64,000 nt of DNA from JAXLVB01 sp046329195 (lineage in GTDB: Bacteria > Bacteroidota > Bacteroidia > Cytophagales > Spirosomataceae): the NCBI GenBank assembly GCA_046329195.1, contig JAXLVB010000003.1, positions 620,001 to 684,000 on the forward strand. The letters run 5' to 3'. The notes beneath the pieces were generated by a model. It did no database searches and was not told where the DNA came from. It worked only from the letters and a program-made list of their open reading frames with translations. Both the position numbers and the translations under genes were made by a program. Positions 42,746-52,463 of this stretch are shown here, piece by piece (within the stretch, counting starts at the first letter, position 1; every line of letters starts with the position of its first letter).

Positions 42746-44146
42746 CTAAAAGCCAAAATACGACTTGGCATTGTGATAGCAAATATTTTGTACTAGTTGC
42801 CCCAACCAAGCCATATCGTGTGGTAATTCGCCGTTTTCGACGTCTTTACCCAACAGATTACACAAGATTCGGCGGAAGTACTCGTGACGAGGAAACGACA
42901 AGAAACTCCGAGAGTCCGTCAACATACCTACAAAACGGCTCAATAACCCCATGTTAGAAAGGGCGTTGAGTTGGCGTTCCATGCCGTCTTTTTGGTCTAA
43001 AAACCACCAACCTGAGCCAAACTGTATTTTTCCGGCTACTGACCCGTCGTTGAAGTTGCCAATCATGGTGGCAAACACTTCGTTGTCGGCAGGGTTGAGG
43101 TTGTACAGAATCGTTTGGGCTAATTGGTCGTTTTCGTCTAGCTTACCCAAAAACTTTGCCAAAGCCACCGCTTGCGACCAGTCGCCGATAGAATCCCAAC
43201 CCGTGTCGGGACCCAGCACACGCATGGCTCGGCTGTTGTTGTTGCGTAACGCTCCTAAGTGAAACTGCTGTGTCCAGCCCAAGGAGTGATACAAAGTACC
43301 CAACTGATGCAACATGGCCGACTGATACAATATTATTTCGCTAGCGGAGAGCGTCTGTCCTGATAGGGCTTTCTTGAAGACCTCATCGGCTGCTTCTAAT
43401 GTAAAATCAGCGGCGTAAATATGCTCTAAACCGTGGTCAGAAAGGCGGCAACCCAAACTGGCAAAAAACTCGGCTCGAGTCTGAAGTGCCTTAAACAAAT
43501 CGGCAAACGATACGATTTCAAGGTTCACTATCTCGGCCAAGCGCTGTACGTACTGAGCAAAGTTGCTATTGCCAATCAAAATGAACTTGTCAGGGCGAAA
43601 AGCAGGTAACATCTTGATTTCAAAGTCACCAGCCTGTTGGAGTTGTTGGTGATACTCCAACGAATCGAGTGGGTCGTCGGTAGTACAGACAATCTCCACG
43701 TTCATTTTGCGAAGGAGGTTCCGCACCGAGTATTCGGGGTTGCGGAGCTTTTCAGAACAAGTCTCATAAATTCGCTGGGCACTGCTTGGTCCGAGCAATT
43801 CGTCCACATCGAAGTACCGCAGCAGTTCAAGATGCGTCCAGTGATAGAGTGGATTTCGCATCGTATAGGGCACCGTCTGAGCCCACTTTTCAAACTTATC
43901 GTAATCAGACTGATTGCCCGTGCAATAGCTTTCGTTGATGCCGTTTGTACGCATGGCTCGCCATTTGTAGTGGTCGCCATAGAGCCAAATTTGCGTCAAA
44001 TTCTCAAAGGTTCTATCCCCTGCTATCTGGTCGGGTGGTAAGTGATTGTGATAATCAATAATGGGCATGGCTTTTGCAAACTCATGGTACAGCGTTTGAG
44101 CTGTTTTGGTTTGCAACAGAAAATCTTCCTTGATAAATGCTTTCAT
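42746..44146 (-). CDS. uxaC: Glucuronate/galacturonate isomerase
   Basis: The 466-aa enzyme isomerises D-galacturonate to D-tagaturonate (and D-glucuronate to D-fructuronate) in the cytosol. It is an amidohydrolase-fold protein. Characteristic stretches are the metal-binding IIDYHNHLPPDQIAGDRTF, YKWRAMRTNGINESYCTG, TDDPLDSLEYH and MLTDSRSFLSFPRHEYFRR. Length is that of UxaC. It follows uxaA with a 96-bp gap and belongs to the operon for pectin-derived galacturonate. Confidence 0.95.
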   Translation of the reverse strand: MKAFIKEDFLLQTKTAQTLYHEFAKAMPIIDYHNHLPPDQIAGDRTFENLTQIWLYGDHYKWRAMRTNGINESYCTGNQSDYDKFEKWAQTVPYTMRNPLYHWTHLELLRYFDVDELLGPSSAQRIYETCSEKLRNPEYSVRNLLRKMNVEIVCTTDDPLDSLEYHQQLQQAGDFEIKMLPAFRPDKFILIGNSNFAQYVQRLAEIVNLEIVSFADLFKALQTRAEFFASLGCRLSDHGLEHIYAADFTLEAADEVFKKALSGQTLSASEIILYQSAMLHQLGTLYHSLGWTQQFHLGALRNNNSRAMRVLGPDTGWDSIGDWSQAVALAKFLGKLDENDQLAQTILYNLNPADNEVFATMIGNFNDGSVAGKIQFGSGWWFLDQKDGMERQLNALSNMGLLSRFVGMLTDSRSFLSFPRHEYFRRILCNLLGKDVENGELPHDMAWLGQLVQNICYHNAKSYFGF

Positions 44147-44242
44147 TCGACAACCTGACGTGGGTTTTGGTTAGTTGATCTACTATTTTTTATGCAAATT
44201 GGCTTGGTTTGTAAGACGCAAAGCACGGTTGCTGCTCGACTT

Positions 44243-45895
44243 TTAGAGCGAAACCCCTCGTTTCCACGGAATAAAATCATCATGGCCAAGCGATACAGCC
44301 TTGGGTATGTACTCGCCAGAGGCAGTGGCAATGCAAATTTCGAGCAGGTCTTCGCCCATTTCTTCGATGGTTTTTTCGCCCGTAATCACCAAACCAGCAT
44401 CAATATCTATGATGTCGCCCATGCGCTGGGCCAAGCGAGAGTTCGACGAAATCTTGAGGACTGGACAAACCGGGTTGCCCATTGGGTTACCTAAGCCCGT
44501 GGTAAACATGATGACATTGGCACCCGAACCAGCTAAGCCCGTGGTGCATTCGCCGTCGTTGCCAGGGGTGCATAATAAATTGAGACCCGCTTCTTTGGCT
44601 TGTTCGGTGTAGTCAAGCACGTCTGTTACGGGCGAAGTACCTCCTTTTTTGGCCGCTCCCGCCGACTTGATGGCATCGGTAATGAGGCCATCTTTGATGT
44701 TGCCAGGCGATGGATTCATGTCAAAACCTGAGCCTACGGCCTCTGCCCTACGAGCGTAGGCCGTTTGGATGGTCATGAATTTAGAAGCGATTTCTTCGGT
44801 AACACAACGGTTGATAAGTTCTTGCTCTACGCCACACAACTCTGGAAACTCAGCTAACATCACTTTGCCGCCCAAGGTGGCTAACAAATCGGCGCAGTAG
44901 CCAACGGCAGGGTTGGCCGAGATACCCGAGAAGCCGTCGGAGCCACCACACTCTACGCCCAGATTGATGTGCTTGAGTGAGGCCGGTTGGCGAGTGCACT
45001 GGTTGGCCAAAGTGAGGCCAATAAAAGTCTGACGGATGGCTTGACGCAGCATGTCGTCTTCGTTTCCGATGGCTTGTTGGTCAAAAATATAGAGTGGTTT
45101 GCTAAACTGCGGGTCAATGGCCGCAATGGCATCTTGCAAAATTTTGACTTGTGCATTCTGACATCCCAAGCTTAACACCGTAGCACCGGCTACGTTGGGA
45201 TGTGTGATGTACCCTGCCAGTAACCGACAGAGCGTTTGGGCATCGTCACGAGTGCCTCCGCAGCCACCTTCATGAGTCAGGAATTTAATGCCGTCCACGT
45301 TAGGAAACAATAAACTCTTGGACGAAGCCCCTTGTGCTGTTGGTGCTTCTTGGTAGTCAAACTCGGTAAGATTTACGCCATTTTGGTAGGCTGTAATCAG
45401 CGACTTCGTGTAGCTTTGGTACTGATTAGCAGGCGTATAGCCCAATTCTTTGAGTAGAGCTTCACGAATGACACCAACGTTTTGATTTTCACAAAAAACC
45501 ATCGGCACCACCACCCAGTAGTTGGCCGTTCCGACCCGTCCGTCGGCTCGGTGATAGCCCATAAACGTACGGTTTTCAAATTTGCTCACGTCGGGTTTGT
45601 GCCAATTAAGGTTGGCCTGACGCCCGCTGTATGCCTGAGCCGAATGCTTGACATTAAAGGTATTAATCCATCCGCCTTTTGGAATAGCCTGTTGTGCTTT
45701 CCCAACCAGCACACCGTACATGTAAATTTGGTCACCTGCTGCAAAATCGTGCTCGGCAAATTTATGCTTGGCAGGGATGTCGTCCTGCAACTCAAACAAT
45801 ACGCCGTCCAGCGAGGTAGTTTCGCCTTTTTTAAGGTCTGTCAATGCCACAATGACATTGTCATTGGGATGGATTTTTAAAACTTGTCTTTTCAT
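44243..45895 (-). CDS. uxaA: Altronate dehydratase
   Basis: The 550-aa enzyme removes water from D-altronate to give 2-keto-3-deoxygluconate. It has an N-terminal SAF-like domain (about residues 1-95, VLKIHPNDNVIVALTDLKKG) and the large C-terminal UxaA domain (GYHRADGRVGTANYWVVVP, HEGGCGG, LGCQNAQ, VECGGSDGFSGISANP, LCTPGNDGECTTGLAGSG). Several conserved Cys and His probably bind iron or manganese. Its start overlaps the uxaB stop by four bases, implying coupled translation. KDG kinase and aldolase are not in this window. Confidence 0.95.
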   Translation of the reverse strand: MKRQVLKIHPNDNVIVALTDLKKGETTSLDGVLFELQDDIPAKHKFAEHDFAAGDQIYMYGVLVGKAQQAIPKGGWINTFNVKHSAQAYSGRQANLNWHKPDVSKFENRTFMGYHRADGRVGTANYWVVVPMVFCENQNVGVIREALLKELGYTPANQYQSYTKSLITAYQNGVNLTEFDYQEAPTAQGASSKSLLFPNVDGIKFLTHEGGCGGTRDDAQTLCRLLAGYITHPNVAGATVLSLGCQNAQVKILQDAIAAIDPQFSKPLYIFDQQAIGNEDDMLRQAIRQTFIGLTLANQCTRQPASLKHINLGVECGGSDGFSGISANPAVGYCADLLATLGGKVMLAEFPELCGVEQELINRCVTEEIASKFMTIQTAYARRAEAVGSGFDMNPSPGNIKDGLITDAIKSAGAAKKGGTSPVTDVLDYTEQAKEAGLNLLCTPGNDGECTTGLAGSGANVIMFTTGLGNPMGNPVCPVLKISSNSRLAQRMGDIIDIDAGLVITGEKTIEEMGEDLLEICIATASGEYIPKAVSLGHDDFIPWKRGVSL

Positions 45896-47421
45896 TTTTC
45901 AATCAATATGCTTTTGGAAAAAAAGGTCTCCAACGATTCGGAAACGCCTTGTTCGAGCATATTTTGTAAGTTGTTAGTAACACGTTGAGCAAAGCCCGTT
46001 AACAAAGTTAAGTCTGTTTCCCAGATGTTGATGTCTTGCAATACAATTTGTACCAATTGGGCGGGTGTATGCTGTTTCCATTTCTCAAAAAAATACTCCG
46101 CTTTTTCGTCCTGAATCGGGTAGGGCACCCCATTTCGTTCGCCAAAAAATACATAACTCTCTTTAGCTATTGGCCTCATAAAGAGCAAGTAAGCTGCAAA
46201 ACCCAGCGCCATGTATTCGGGAACCTCAGTGTTGTGTTGATAATGATGCAACAAGGTAGGCCGGTTTCGCATTTTCATCTTGGACGTGTAGTTGAGCGTG
46301 ATACTCAGCCACTGATGATTGAGCGAAGGATTCCGAAAACGGTCCATTACCTGATACCCAAACGTCTGTACTCGCTCGACTTCGACGGGGTACGGAATGG
46401 CAGGGCCGATGTCGGTCAACATGAGATGTTGGATAAAATTGGCCATGTTTTCGTCTGACATGGCTTCTTTTACGGTGTCAAAACCCGCCAAAAAAGCTAA
46501 CCCACACGAAAGCGTATGCGTGCCGTTGAGTAAGCGAAGTTTGAGCTCTCTGAATACATTGATGTCTGATTCAATAAAAATGCCTTCGTCGGCTTGCTGA
46601 AACGACAATACTTGGCGAACGTGCTGGTTGCCCTCGATAGCCCAAAGCCTGAATACCTCGCTCATTGTCAGGAGTCTATCTGTATAACCTAACTGTTGCG
46701 CAAGCTGTTGATAAACAGCAGGTTCGGGCTTGCCCGGTACGATGCGGTCCACCAAGGAGTTACAAAACGAGTTGGCGCTTTCAAGCCAATCCAGAAAGTC
46801 AGTTTCGAGGCCGTTGCGATGGGCCAACTCTATGACAATGGCTTCTAACTTGCTGCCATTGTCAGGAATCAACTCGGTGGGTACAATCACCAAGCCGGAA
46901 TCTTCGCTACCACCAAAGGCTTTGTAGCGGGCAAATAAAAACGCTAACAATTTACCTGGAAACGACACGGGTGGGTTGTCGGTGATGTCGTCTTGTAATA
47001 GTTGGATACCCACCTCGGTCGTATTAGAAATGATGATTTCGAGGTTGGGGTTGTGGGCTAAGTCTAAGATGGTTTGCCACTCCGATTTGGCCGAAAGTAC
47101 TCGACTAATAGCCGAACAGACAATAGTTTCTTCGGTGGGTTGGCCGTTTTCGATACCTCTTACGCACAAAGTATAAAGCCCATCTTGCTCGTCAAAGGCT
47201 GCCGATTCGCCTGAATCGGTAGATTTTACAACCACAATACGTCCATTGAATATACCCTGACGATTGGCTTTATCAATAAAATAATCGGGCAGGCCTCGTA
47301 GTAGCACGCCTGTGCCAAACTGCAGTACTTTTTCGGGTAAATCAAACAGCGAAGCATCAGGCACGCTGAGGTCTGAGCGAGCCGATAGGCTGGGTATCAG
47401 CTTTTTGCTAAGTTGATTCAT
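45892..47421 (-). CDS. uxaB: Tagaturonate reductase (altronate oxidoreductase)
   Basis: The 509-aa enzyme reduces D-tagaturonate to D-altronate with NADH. It belongs to the mannitol dehydrogenase superfamily. An N-terminal Rossmann motif is seen in VLQFGTGVLLRGLPDYFID, with IIISNTTEVGI after it. The C-terminal helical domain carries the NGTHTLSCGLAFLAGF motif. Length matches UxaB. The next gene (uxaA) overlaps its stop, and the pectate lyase gene lies 53 bp upstream. Confidence 0.94.
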   Translation of the reverse strand: MNQLSKKLIPSLSARSDLSVPDASLFDLPEKVLQFGTGVLLRGLPDYFIDKANRQGIFNGRIVVVKSTDSGESAAFDEQDGLYTLCVRGIENGQPTEETIVCSAISRVLSAKSEWQTILDLAHNPNLEIIISNTTEVGIQLLQDDITDNPPVSFPGKLLAFLFARYKAFGGSEDSGLVIVPTELIPDNGSKLEAIVIELAHRNGLETDFLDWLESANSFCNSLVDRIVPGKPEPAVYQQLAQQLGYTDRLLTMSEVFRLWAIEGNQHVRQVLSFQQADEGIFIESDINVFRELKLRLLNGTHTLSCGLAFLAGFDTVKEAMSDENMANFIQHLMLTDIGPAIPYPVEVERVQTFGYQVMDRFRNPSLNHQWLSITLNYTSKMKMRNRPTLLHHYQHNTEVPEYMALGFAAYLLFMRPIAKESYVFFGERNGVPYPIQDEKAEYFFEKWKQHTPAQLVQIVLQDINIWETDLTLLTGFAQRVTNNLQNMLEQGVSESLETFFSKSILIEK

Positions 47422-47474
47422 ATTTAGTTTAGGTTCGTTAGAGGTTCTATTCTAAAAGCTATTATCAGCAACCA

Positions 47475-48512
47475 TCAGTTTCCCCATTTTGCTAGCCATT
47501 TGGGATACTCATTTGCTAAAAGAGTCTTGGGCCAAGTGCCGTAATAGCCATAGCCGACTCGGCGCTCGTTTTCGATCTCGGCTAGTGTGTTGCGCTTGAT
47601 ACTGTCTCTACCTACAAAAAATGGCTTATTGGTATCTAAGTCATAAAACCGTGCCCACAACACGGAGTTGGCGTCTTCTACCACAATGCGGTCTTTGCCT
47701 TTGGGTTGTGAGGGGTCGCTGATTTCTTTGATATTGATGCCCACCAGTTTTACGGATTCTAGCCACGCCACCGAAGCCTTGATAGCGGCTTTGATTTCGG
47801 GCGATGGGTTGTTGAAACTCATCAAAAACCGAATAATGCCAACTGTTTCGGCTCCACTCAACGACGGCAATTCAAACTTGCGAGCAGCGGCTGGCAGCAA
47901 GGTTTTGCGGTCGTGCTGTGCACACCATGCGGTCAATTTGCCGTTTTGTACATACTGTGTTTTCAGAATACATTGAATCCCCTTTTCAACAGCTTTTTGT
48001 GCTTGTGATACCAATGTTTTATCCACCACATCAAAATCGCTCTTGCCATCACTGACGTTTTTCATCACCCACAGTACATCAATGATGGCGTTGTCGTTGT
48101 AGGTAATGTGTTTGTGATAGCCACTACTATCGGGATAAAACTGCCCCCAACCGCCTGCTGCATTTTGAGCAGTAAGGAGGTAGCGAATACCTTTTTCGGC
48201 TGCTTGCTTGTAACTCGGGTTCTGGGTTTTCTTGAACGCCTTTACCAAATGATTGATTTCACGGGTGGTTGCATGGTCGTCGATAGTGGCATCCAATTTG
48301 GTTTTTTCTTTGAGCAAGGTGGCTTTCAAGGCATCTGGAATCGGCTTGTTGTAATTGATAGGATCGCCGCCAGGTTGTGGAAAACCACCATTGTTACGCT
48401 GATACAGCAGCATTTTTTCGGCTACGCTATCAACTTGTACTACTGACTGAGCCTGTAGCTTTGTCCAGAAGCAACAGAGGTTTATAAGAATTATCCAATA
48501 TTTTATTTTCAT
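47475..48512 (-). CDS. Pectate lyase, family PL10
   Basis: The 345-aa secreted enzyme has a signal peptide (IILINLCCFWTKLQAQ) and the helical PL10 fold. Typical stretches are YQRNNGGFPQPGGDPINYNK, INHLVKAFKKTQNPSYKQAA, GGWGQFYPDSSGYHKHITYN, LTAWCAQHD and WARFYDLDTNKPFFVGRDS, the last near the catalytic Arg/Asp region. It cleaves polygalacturonate by beta-elimination, giving unsaturated oligogalacturonides for the KdgF-like and GH105 proteins of the same operon. Periplasmic or cell-surface location is likely. Confidence 0.93.
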   Translation of the reverse strand: MKIKYWIILINLCCFWTKLQAQSVVQVDSVAEKMLLYQRNNGGFPQPGGDPINYNKPIPDALKATLLKEKTKLDATIDDHATTREINHLVKAFKKTQNPSYKQAAEKGIRYLLTAQNAAGGWGQFYPDSSGYHKHITYNDNAIIDVLWVMKNVSDGKSDFDVVDKTLVSQAQKAVEKGIQCILKTQYVQNGKLTAWCAQHDRKTLLPAAARKFELPSLSGAETVGIIRFLMSFNNPSPEIKAAIKASVAWLESVKLVGINIKEISDPSQPKGKDRIVVEDANSVLWARFYDLDTNKPFFVGRDSIKRNTLAEIENERRVGYGYYGTWPKTLLANEYPKWLAKWGN

Positions 48513-48545
48513 GACGTGTGTGAGGCGTAGGTGATGTGCTTGTCC

Positions 48546-49610
48546 TTAGTTTGGTTTCCACTTGCCTTCAAAAGTCCAATCGACGGTTACAGTACTTGAT
48601 GCAACAGGCATATTGTCTTTATGCCATGCGTAGTCGCCACCTTTACGATGACAATTTTGGTAATACACTCGATGCCCCCACATAGGCGCAGGACTACTCG
48701 ACACATGGTAAATTTCGGCATCGGCCATATTTTCATCAAACTGACAATCAATTAGATAAAACTGAGCAGGACGATGATAGCGTCCTAACTTATAGCCTTT
48801 GTCGCCCACAAAGGTGCAGTTTTTTAAGACGGTCTTAGAAGATTCGTGATTAGTGCCGTCGTGCCAAATGGCTGCATTCATGTTGTGACAAACAAAATGG
48901 CAGTTTTCGGCCCAAGCCCAGCCTCGTGGGCAGTAAAAATCCACACCACCTTCCATGGTACAATTCTTGAAATAATACATACCCGCCTCTACGTCCCAAG
49001 GGCTAACGGTATCGCCGCCCAAGGCCCTGAATGTGCAGTTTTTGAAAGCTAAGCGAGTGGCTCCTGGCATGGAACGAAACGCAAATTGGTGTCCGTCTTT
49101 ACGCACGATTTTGGTGCCTACTGGTTCACCTTTTTCACGAGGTAGCGCATAGCGGTCTTTAGAAGCCGCCCCCGTACCGCCCGATTCATTGAGGCAAGCA
49201 ATGGTGGTATCACCTTTGGCATTGAAACCATAGTCGTTAATGACAGTGAGGTTCTCAAAACGGAGGTCGTGGCCTTTTACATTGACAGTCGCAGCGCCGT
49301 AGTCGTCGGGGTTGGCACAACGCCATAAATCACGGGGTAATGCCTGACGAATGATGACGTTTTTTTCGGTTTCGCCAATAAATGAAATGTAGGATTTGTT
49401 AATCATCAACTTTTCGGCATACGTACCGTTTTTGATGAAAATCACCCGCTGGGTAGTCGAAACGGTATCTAAGCTATTGATGGCGTCTTGGATGTGGCGA
49501 AACTGCCCTTTGCCATCTGATGACACCACGATTCGTTTTTGTGCTTGCGTGGATATGACAGACAACAGCACTAAGCTTGCAGCAATCCAAGTATTTCGGT
49601 GAAAAAACAT
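48546..49610 (-). CDS. Pectinesterase, family CE8
   Basis: The 354-aa secreted enzyme starts with a signal peptide (TWIAASLVLLSVISTQAQ) and a right-handed beta helix. Typical CE8 stretches are DGKGQFRHIQDAINSL, IFIKNGTYAEKL, QFAFRSMPGATRLAFKNC with the Gln, and the catalytic Asp in MEGGVDFYCPRGWAWAENC. It removes methyl esters from homogalacturonan so that the PL10 lyase can act. It is 33 bp from the lyase gene on the same strand. Confidence 0.92.
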   Translation of the reverse strand: MFFHRNTWIAASLVLLSVISTQAQKRIVVSSDGKGQFRHIQDAINSLDTVSTTQRVIFIKNGTYAEKLMINKSYISFIGETEKNVIIRQALPRDLWRCANPDDYGAATVNVKGHDLRFENLTVINDYGFNAKGDTTIACLNESGGTGAASKDRYALPREKGEPVGTKIVRKDGHQFAFRSMPGATRLAFKNCTFRALGGDTVSPWDVEAGMYYFKNCTMEGGVDFYCPRGWAWAENCHFVCHNMNAAIWHDGTNHESSKTVLKNCTFVGDKGYKLGRYHRPAQFYLIDCQFDENMADAEIYHVSSSPAPMWGHRVYYQNCHRKGGDYAWHKDNMPVASSTVTVDWTFEGKWKPN

Positions 49611-49630
49611 GCGATGTATTTGATTTTAAT

Positions 49631-49701
49631 AGACAAGAGATGGAGAGAAGAGAAACAAGTGCTTAAAAATAAAGCACTCCACGCCAAGACGTCTCTTGTC
49701 T
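49631..49701 (-). repeat. Nested hairpin in the GH105-pectinesterase gap
   Basis: An outer 10-bp perfect stem (AGACAAGAGA, 49631-49640, with TCTCTTGTCT, 49692-49701) encloses a 7-bp stem (AGTGCTT, 49658-49664, with AAGCACT, 49672-49678). It fills the 111-bp gap between two operon genes and may be an mRNA processing or stability element. No T run is seen. Confidence 0.5.
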
Positions 49702-49721
49702 CTCTATCGCTTGTCTAATCG

Positions 49722-51650
49722 TTACTTTTTGAGTGATAACAACCAAGTGGCCAACTCCTTAGCTGCCGAAAAATTCTCGTAAGTCAAGGGGATTCGGCGG
49801 GCATCGGTGTATTCGTTGTAGAGCCAAGGGTCACCCACGGCAAACACGGTACCTTTGCCTACTTTAGCTACGGCCATAATCACATCGCCTTTGTCGGTTA
49901 CTACGGCTTGAGCTGGAGTTTTTGCTTCTAATGGCGCTAATTCCTTGATATACACTGCTTTGGTTTTCTTGAAAATAAGATTGTCGGCAGGGATATCAAT
50001 GCGTCCTTGTTCCCACTGCGTACCCTGCACCATATTGCGGTTTTTAGGCAAGAACTGAATCCCAAATGCCTTTGCTAATTTGTTGAAATGAGGTATTTCG
50101 CAGTTAGAGGTATCGTTGGCCATCATCACCAAGGCACCACCTTCTTCCACCCATTTACTGATAGTCTTGATGTCGTTATCACTAACAAAATTCGGTTTGG
50201 ACGTTTCTTTTTGGGTATCAGGGTCCACAATGATATACACATCTACGCCTTTTAGATTAGCGGCCGTAGGAGCTGCTTGGATGGCGGTAGTTTGTGCACC
50301 TAACTCTTTGAAAATCTGTCCCCACAACCAAAATCCCGAATGCTGGCGGTCTTCCCATGTGTAGTGAAACTGCTCATCTTTGCCGTTGAGGTCTTTTCTG
50401 AATTCGTGGTTGAAGAAATAATCAAGCGCTACCGTTTTTCCTTTGCCAATGGTATTTTCGGCTGCGATTTCCATTTCGATGCTCGCAAAAATAAAGGGGC
50501 CTACACCTTTGAGGTCGTTTTTGCGGATGGGTTCGCTGAGGTAATATTCGTAAGAGCCATCACGGTATGGATTACCACCCAAGCCGCCTACGCTCACGGT
50601 TTTGTTGAGGCTGAGCGTACCGTTTGGTTCTTGTTCTACAAACTCTTTTAAGATGCCGGCGTAGCCTTTTCGGGCTGTTTCTAAGTACGATTGGGGTAAA
50701 TAGCCCATCCGTACCCCTTTTGCTAAGGCATATACAAACATACACGAGCCCGATGCCTCAAAATAATTGCCCGTACGGTTACCCTGCGATGTCATCTGGT
50801 ACCATACCCCCGACTGCGGGTCTTGGTATTTGGCCAAAGCAGGTGCCAAGCGTTGGAGGTATTTGATGAGATTGGCTCGTTCGGGGTGGTCTTTTGGAAA
50901 ATAGTCGAGCACATCTACCAAGGCCATTGCATACCAGCCAATCGCACGGCTCCAAAAATGGGGCGAACGACCCGTCTTGGGGTCGGCCCAGCGTTGGGCT
51001 TTAGCCTCGTCATAAGCGTGATAAACCAAGCCTGTTTTTTCGTCCACTGCATATTTTTCAATGAGAGCAAACTGCTTGGCTATGTGGTCAAAATGCTCTG
51101 GGTGGTTAAAAATGAGACTGTATTCCGCCGAAAATGGTTCGGCCATAAACAGGCCATCGAGCCACATCTGAAACGGATATCGAAGTTTGTGCCAATAGCC
51201 TCCTTCTTTAGTAACGGGCTGGTTTTCAAGTTGTCGCCATAATGAATCTGCGGCTTTTCGGTATTTTTCCTTGTCGGGCTGTGACTGCTGTGCCAGCATC
51301 AATAAGGCTCGGCCAGTTGGGATGTTGTCGAGATTAAACTCATTGTACTTGTAGGTCCGGATGCCCCCATCTTTCTGGATAAAGCGGTCCATGTCCTTGC
51401 GGATGTATTCAAAGTATTTGGAGTCGCCTGTGCGATACCAGACTTTTTCGAGTGCCTTGAGCATGAGGCCTTGCTCATAATCCCAACCGGCAGGTTTTCC
51501 TTCTTTCACCGCAATCGAATCTTTATGCCATGTCATAAATGAATCGGCCATTCGTACTGAATAAAGAGCCTGTTGGGCATGAAGAGAAGTAGCAAACAAG
51601 AAAATGAATGCTTGAAGACAAACAAGAGAATACAAAAAGCGTTGTTTCAT
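49722..51650 (-). CDS. GH105 unsaturated uronyl hydrolase with C-terminal GATase-like (DUF4350) domain
   Basis: The 642-aa protein has a signal peptide (FIFLFATSLHAQ). The GH105 alpha/alpha barrel lies at about residues 35-410: FQMWLDGLFMAEPFSAEYS with the catalytic Asp, GRSPHFWSRAIGWYAMALVD, and GSCMFVYALAKG. A DUF4350/GATase-like domain follows at about 430-640 (VDVYIIVDPDTQKE, WVEEGGALVMMANDTSN, VAVGDPWLYNEYTD). GH105 enzymes hydrolyse unsaturated galacturonyl-rhamnose ends left by lyases. The extra domain occurs in other Bacteroidota GH105 proteins; its role is unknown. Confidence 0.92.
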   Translation of the reverse strand: MKQRFLYSLVCLQAFIFLFATSLHAQQALYSVRMADSFMTWHKDSIAVKEGKPAGWDYEQGLMLKALEKVWYRTGDSKYFEYIRKDMDRFIQKDGGIRTYKYNEFNLDNIPTGRALLMLAQQSQPDKEKYRKAADSLWRQLENQPVTKEGGYWHKLRYPFQMWLDGLFMAEPFSAEYSLIFNHPEHFDHIAKQFALIEKYAVDEKTGLVYHAYDEAKAQRWADPKTGRSPHFWSRAIGWYAMALVDVLDYFPKDHPERANLIKYLQRLAPALAKYQDPQSGVWYQMTSQGNRTGNYFEASGSCMFVYALAKGVRMGYLPQSYLETARKGYAGILKEFVEQEPNGTLSLNKTVSVGGLGGNPYRDGSYEYYLSEPIRKNDLKGVGPFIFASIEMEIAAENTIGKGKTVALDYFFNHEFRKDLNGKDEQFHYTWEDRQHSGFWLWGQIFKELGAQTTAIQAAPTAANLKGVDVYIIVDPDTQKETSKPNFVSDNDIKTISKWVEEGGALVMMANDTSNCEIPHFNKLAKAFGIQFLPKNRNMVQGTQWEQGRIDIPADNLIFKKTKAVYIKELAPLEAKTPAQAVVTDKGDVIMAVAKVGKGTVFAVGDPWLYNEYTDARRIPLTYENFSAAKELATWLLSLKK

Positions 51651-51660
51651 GGTTGTGGGT

Positions 51661-52425
51661 TTAAATCTGAGAAAAGTCAGTGGGAGTTAGGAAATGGATT
51701 TCGGCCTTCGTCATATTTTTTTGGTATTCGGGCAGTGTCTTGAGCCGAGTCCACTCAGCATCACTGCTAAATGCCTTCCAATGGGCATCTCTCGATGCCT
51801 TATCGTCGAACGTGGTCATGTAAGTCAGATTAGGCTGCTTAGCTCCAATGATAGTTTGTGCAAAAAACACAGGATTGAATCCCAAACGAACAAAAATGTT
51901 GATTTCACCTCCTTGATTAAACATGTGGATTTTGCTAAGGCCCTTGGTTTCGCTATGGCTTTCATACAAGCGATACTCGTAAACACGGGTATTTTTGGGC
52001 CCAGTCAGCGGGGGCAGTTTCATCACAGGCCAATCTTGAAACGCTTTGCCAAGCGAACTTTCATAGCGGTCATAGGCAGGACTGGCAGGGTCGGTATCTA
52101 GATATACTTTGGCGGCTTGCTGATAGGTGGCATCAGCCTGAAGCTGGGCGGGGAGTTTTTCAAACTGGCTCAGCGATTTGTACGGAATCAGCACATATAG
52201 CTTGATACCTTCTTTTTGGTCAGCTTCGTTGAAAACCCCTACTGCCGGAATATTGAGCCGATTCAACGCTGGAATGGCCGTTTGTTGCCAATAGTCTTCT
52301 ACTACTTTTTTCTGTGATTCATTGGCAAACTTATAAATCCGCATTTCGTAATAGTATGGCGACGGTTTGGCCACCAGACTTATAGAAATACATAAGATTC
52401 CCAGCGATAATAAAAGGGTCTTCAT
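51661..52425 (-). CDS. NIPSNAP-family secreted protein
   Basis: The 254-aa protein has a signal peptide (TLLLSLGILCISISLVAK) and two ferredoxin-like NIPSNAP domains. These are PYYYEMRIYKFANESQKKVV (about residues 22-130) and RVYEYRLYESHSETKGLSKI (about 145-250), the second ending with DKASRDAHWKAFSSDAEW. NIPSNAP proteins are stress or dimeric alpha-beta-barrel proteins without a proven enzymatic role. It lies 10 bp from the GH105 gene on the same strand, so it belongs to the pectin operon. This association is known for Bacteroidota polysaccharide loci but unexplained. Confidence 0.87.
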   Translation of the reverse strand: MKTLLLSLGILCISISLVAKPSPYYYEMRIYKFANESQKKVVEDYWQQTAIPALNRLNIPAVGVFNEADQKEGIKLYVLIPYKSLSQFEKLPAQLQADATYQQAAKVYLDTDPASPAYDRYESSLGKAFQDWPVMKLPPLTGPKNTRVYEYRLYESHSETKGLSKIHMFNQGGEINIFVRLGFNPVFFAQTIIGAKQPNLTYMTTFDDKASRDAHWKAFSSDAEWTRLKTLPEYQKNMTKAEIHFLTPTDFSQI

Positions 52426-52463
52426 AGGATATGAACTTATGAAATAGGTCTTGAATATGTTTT

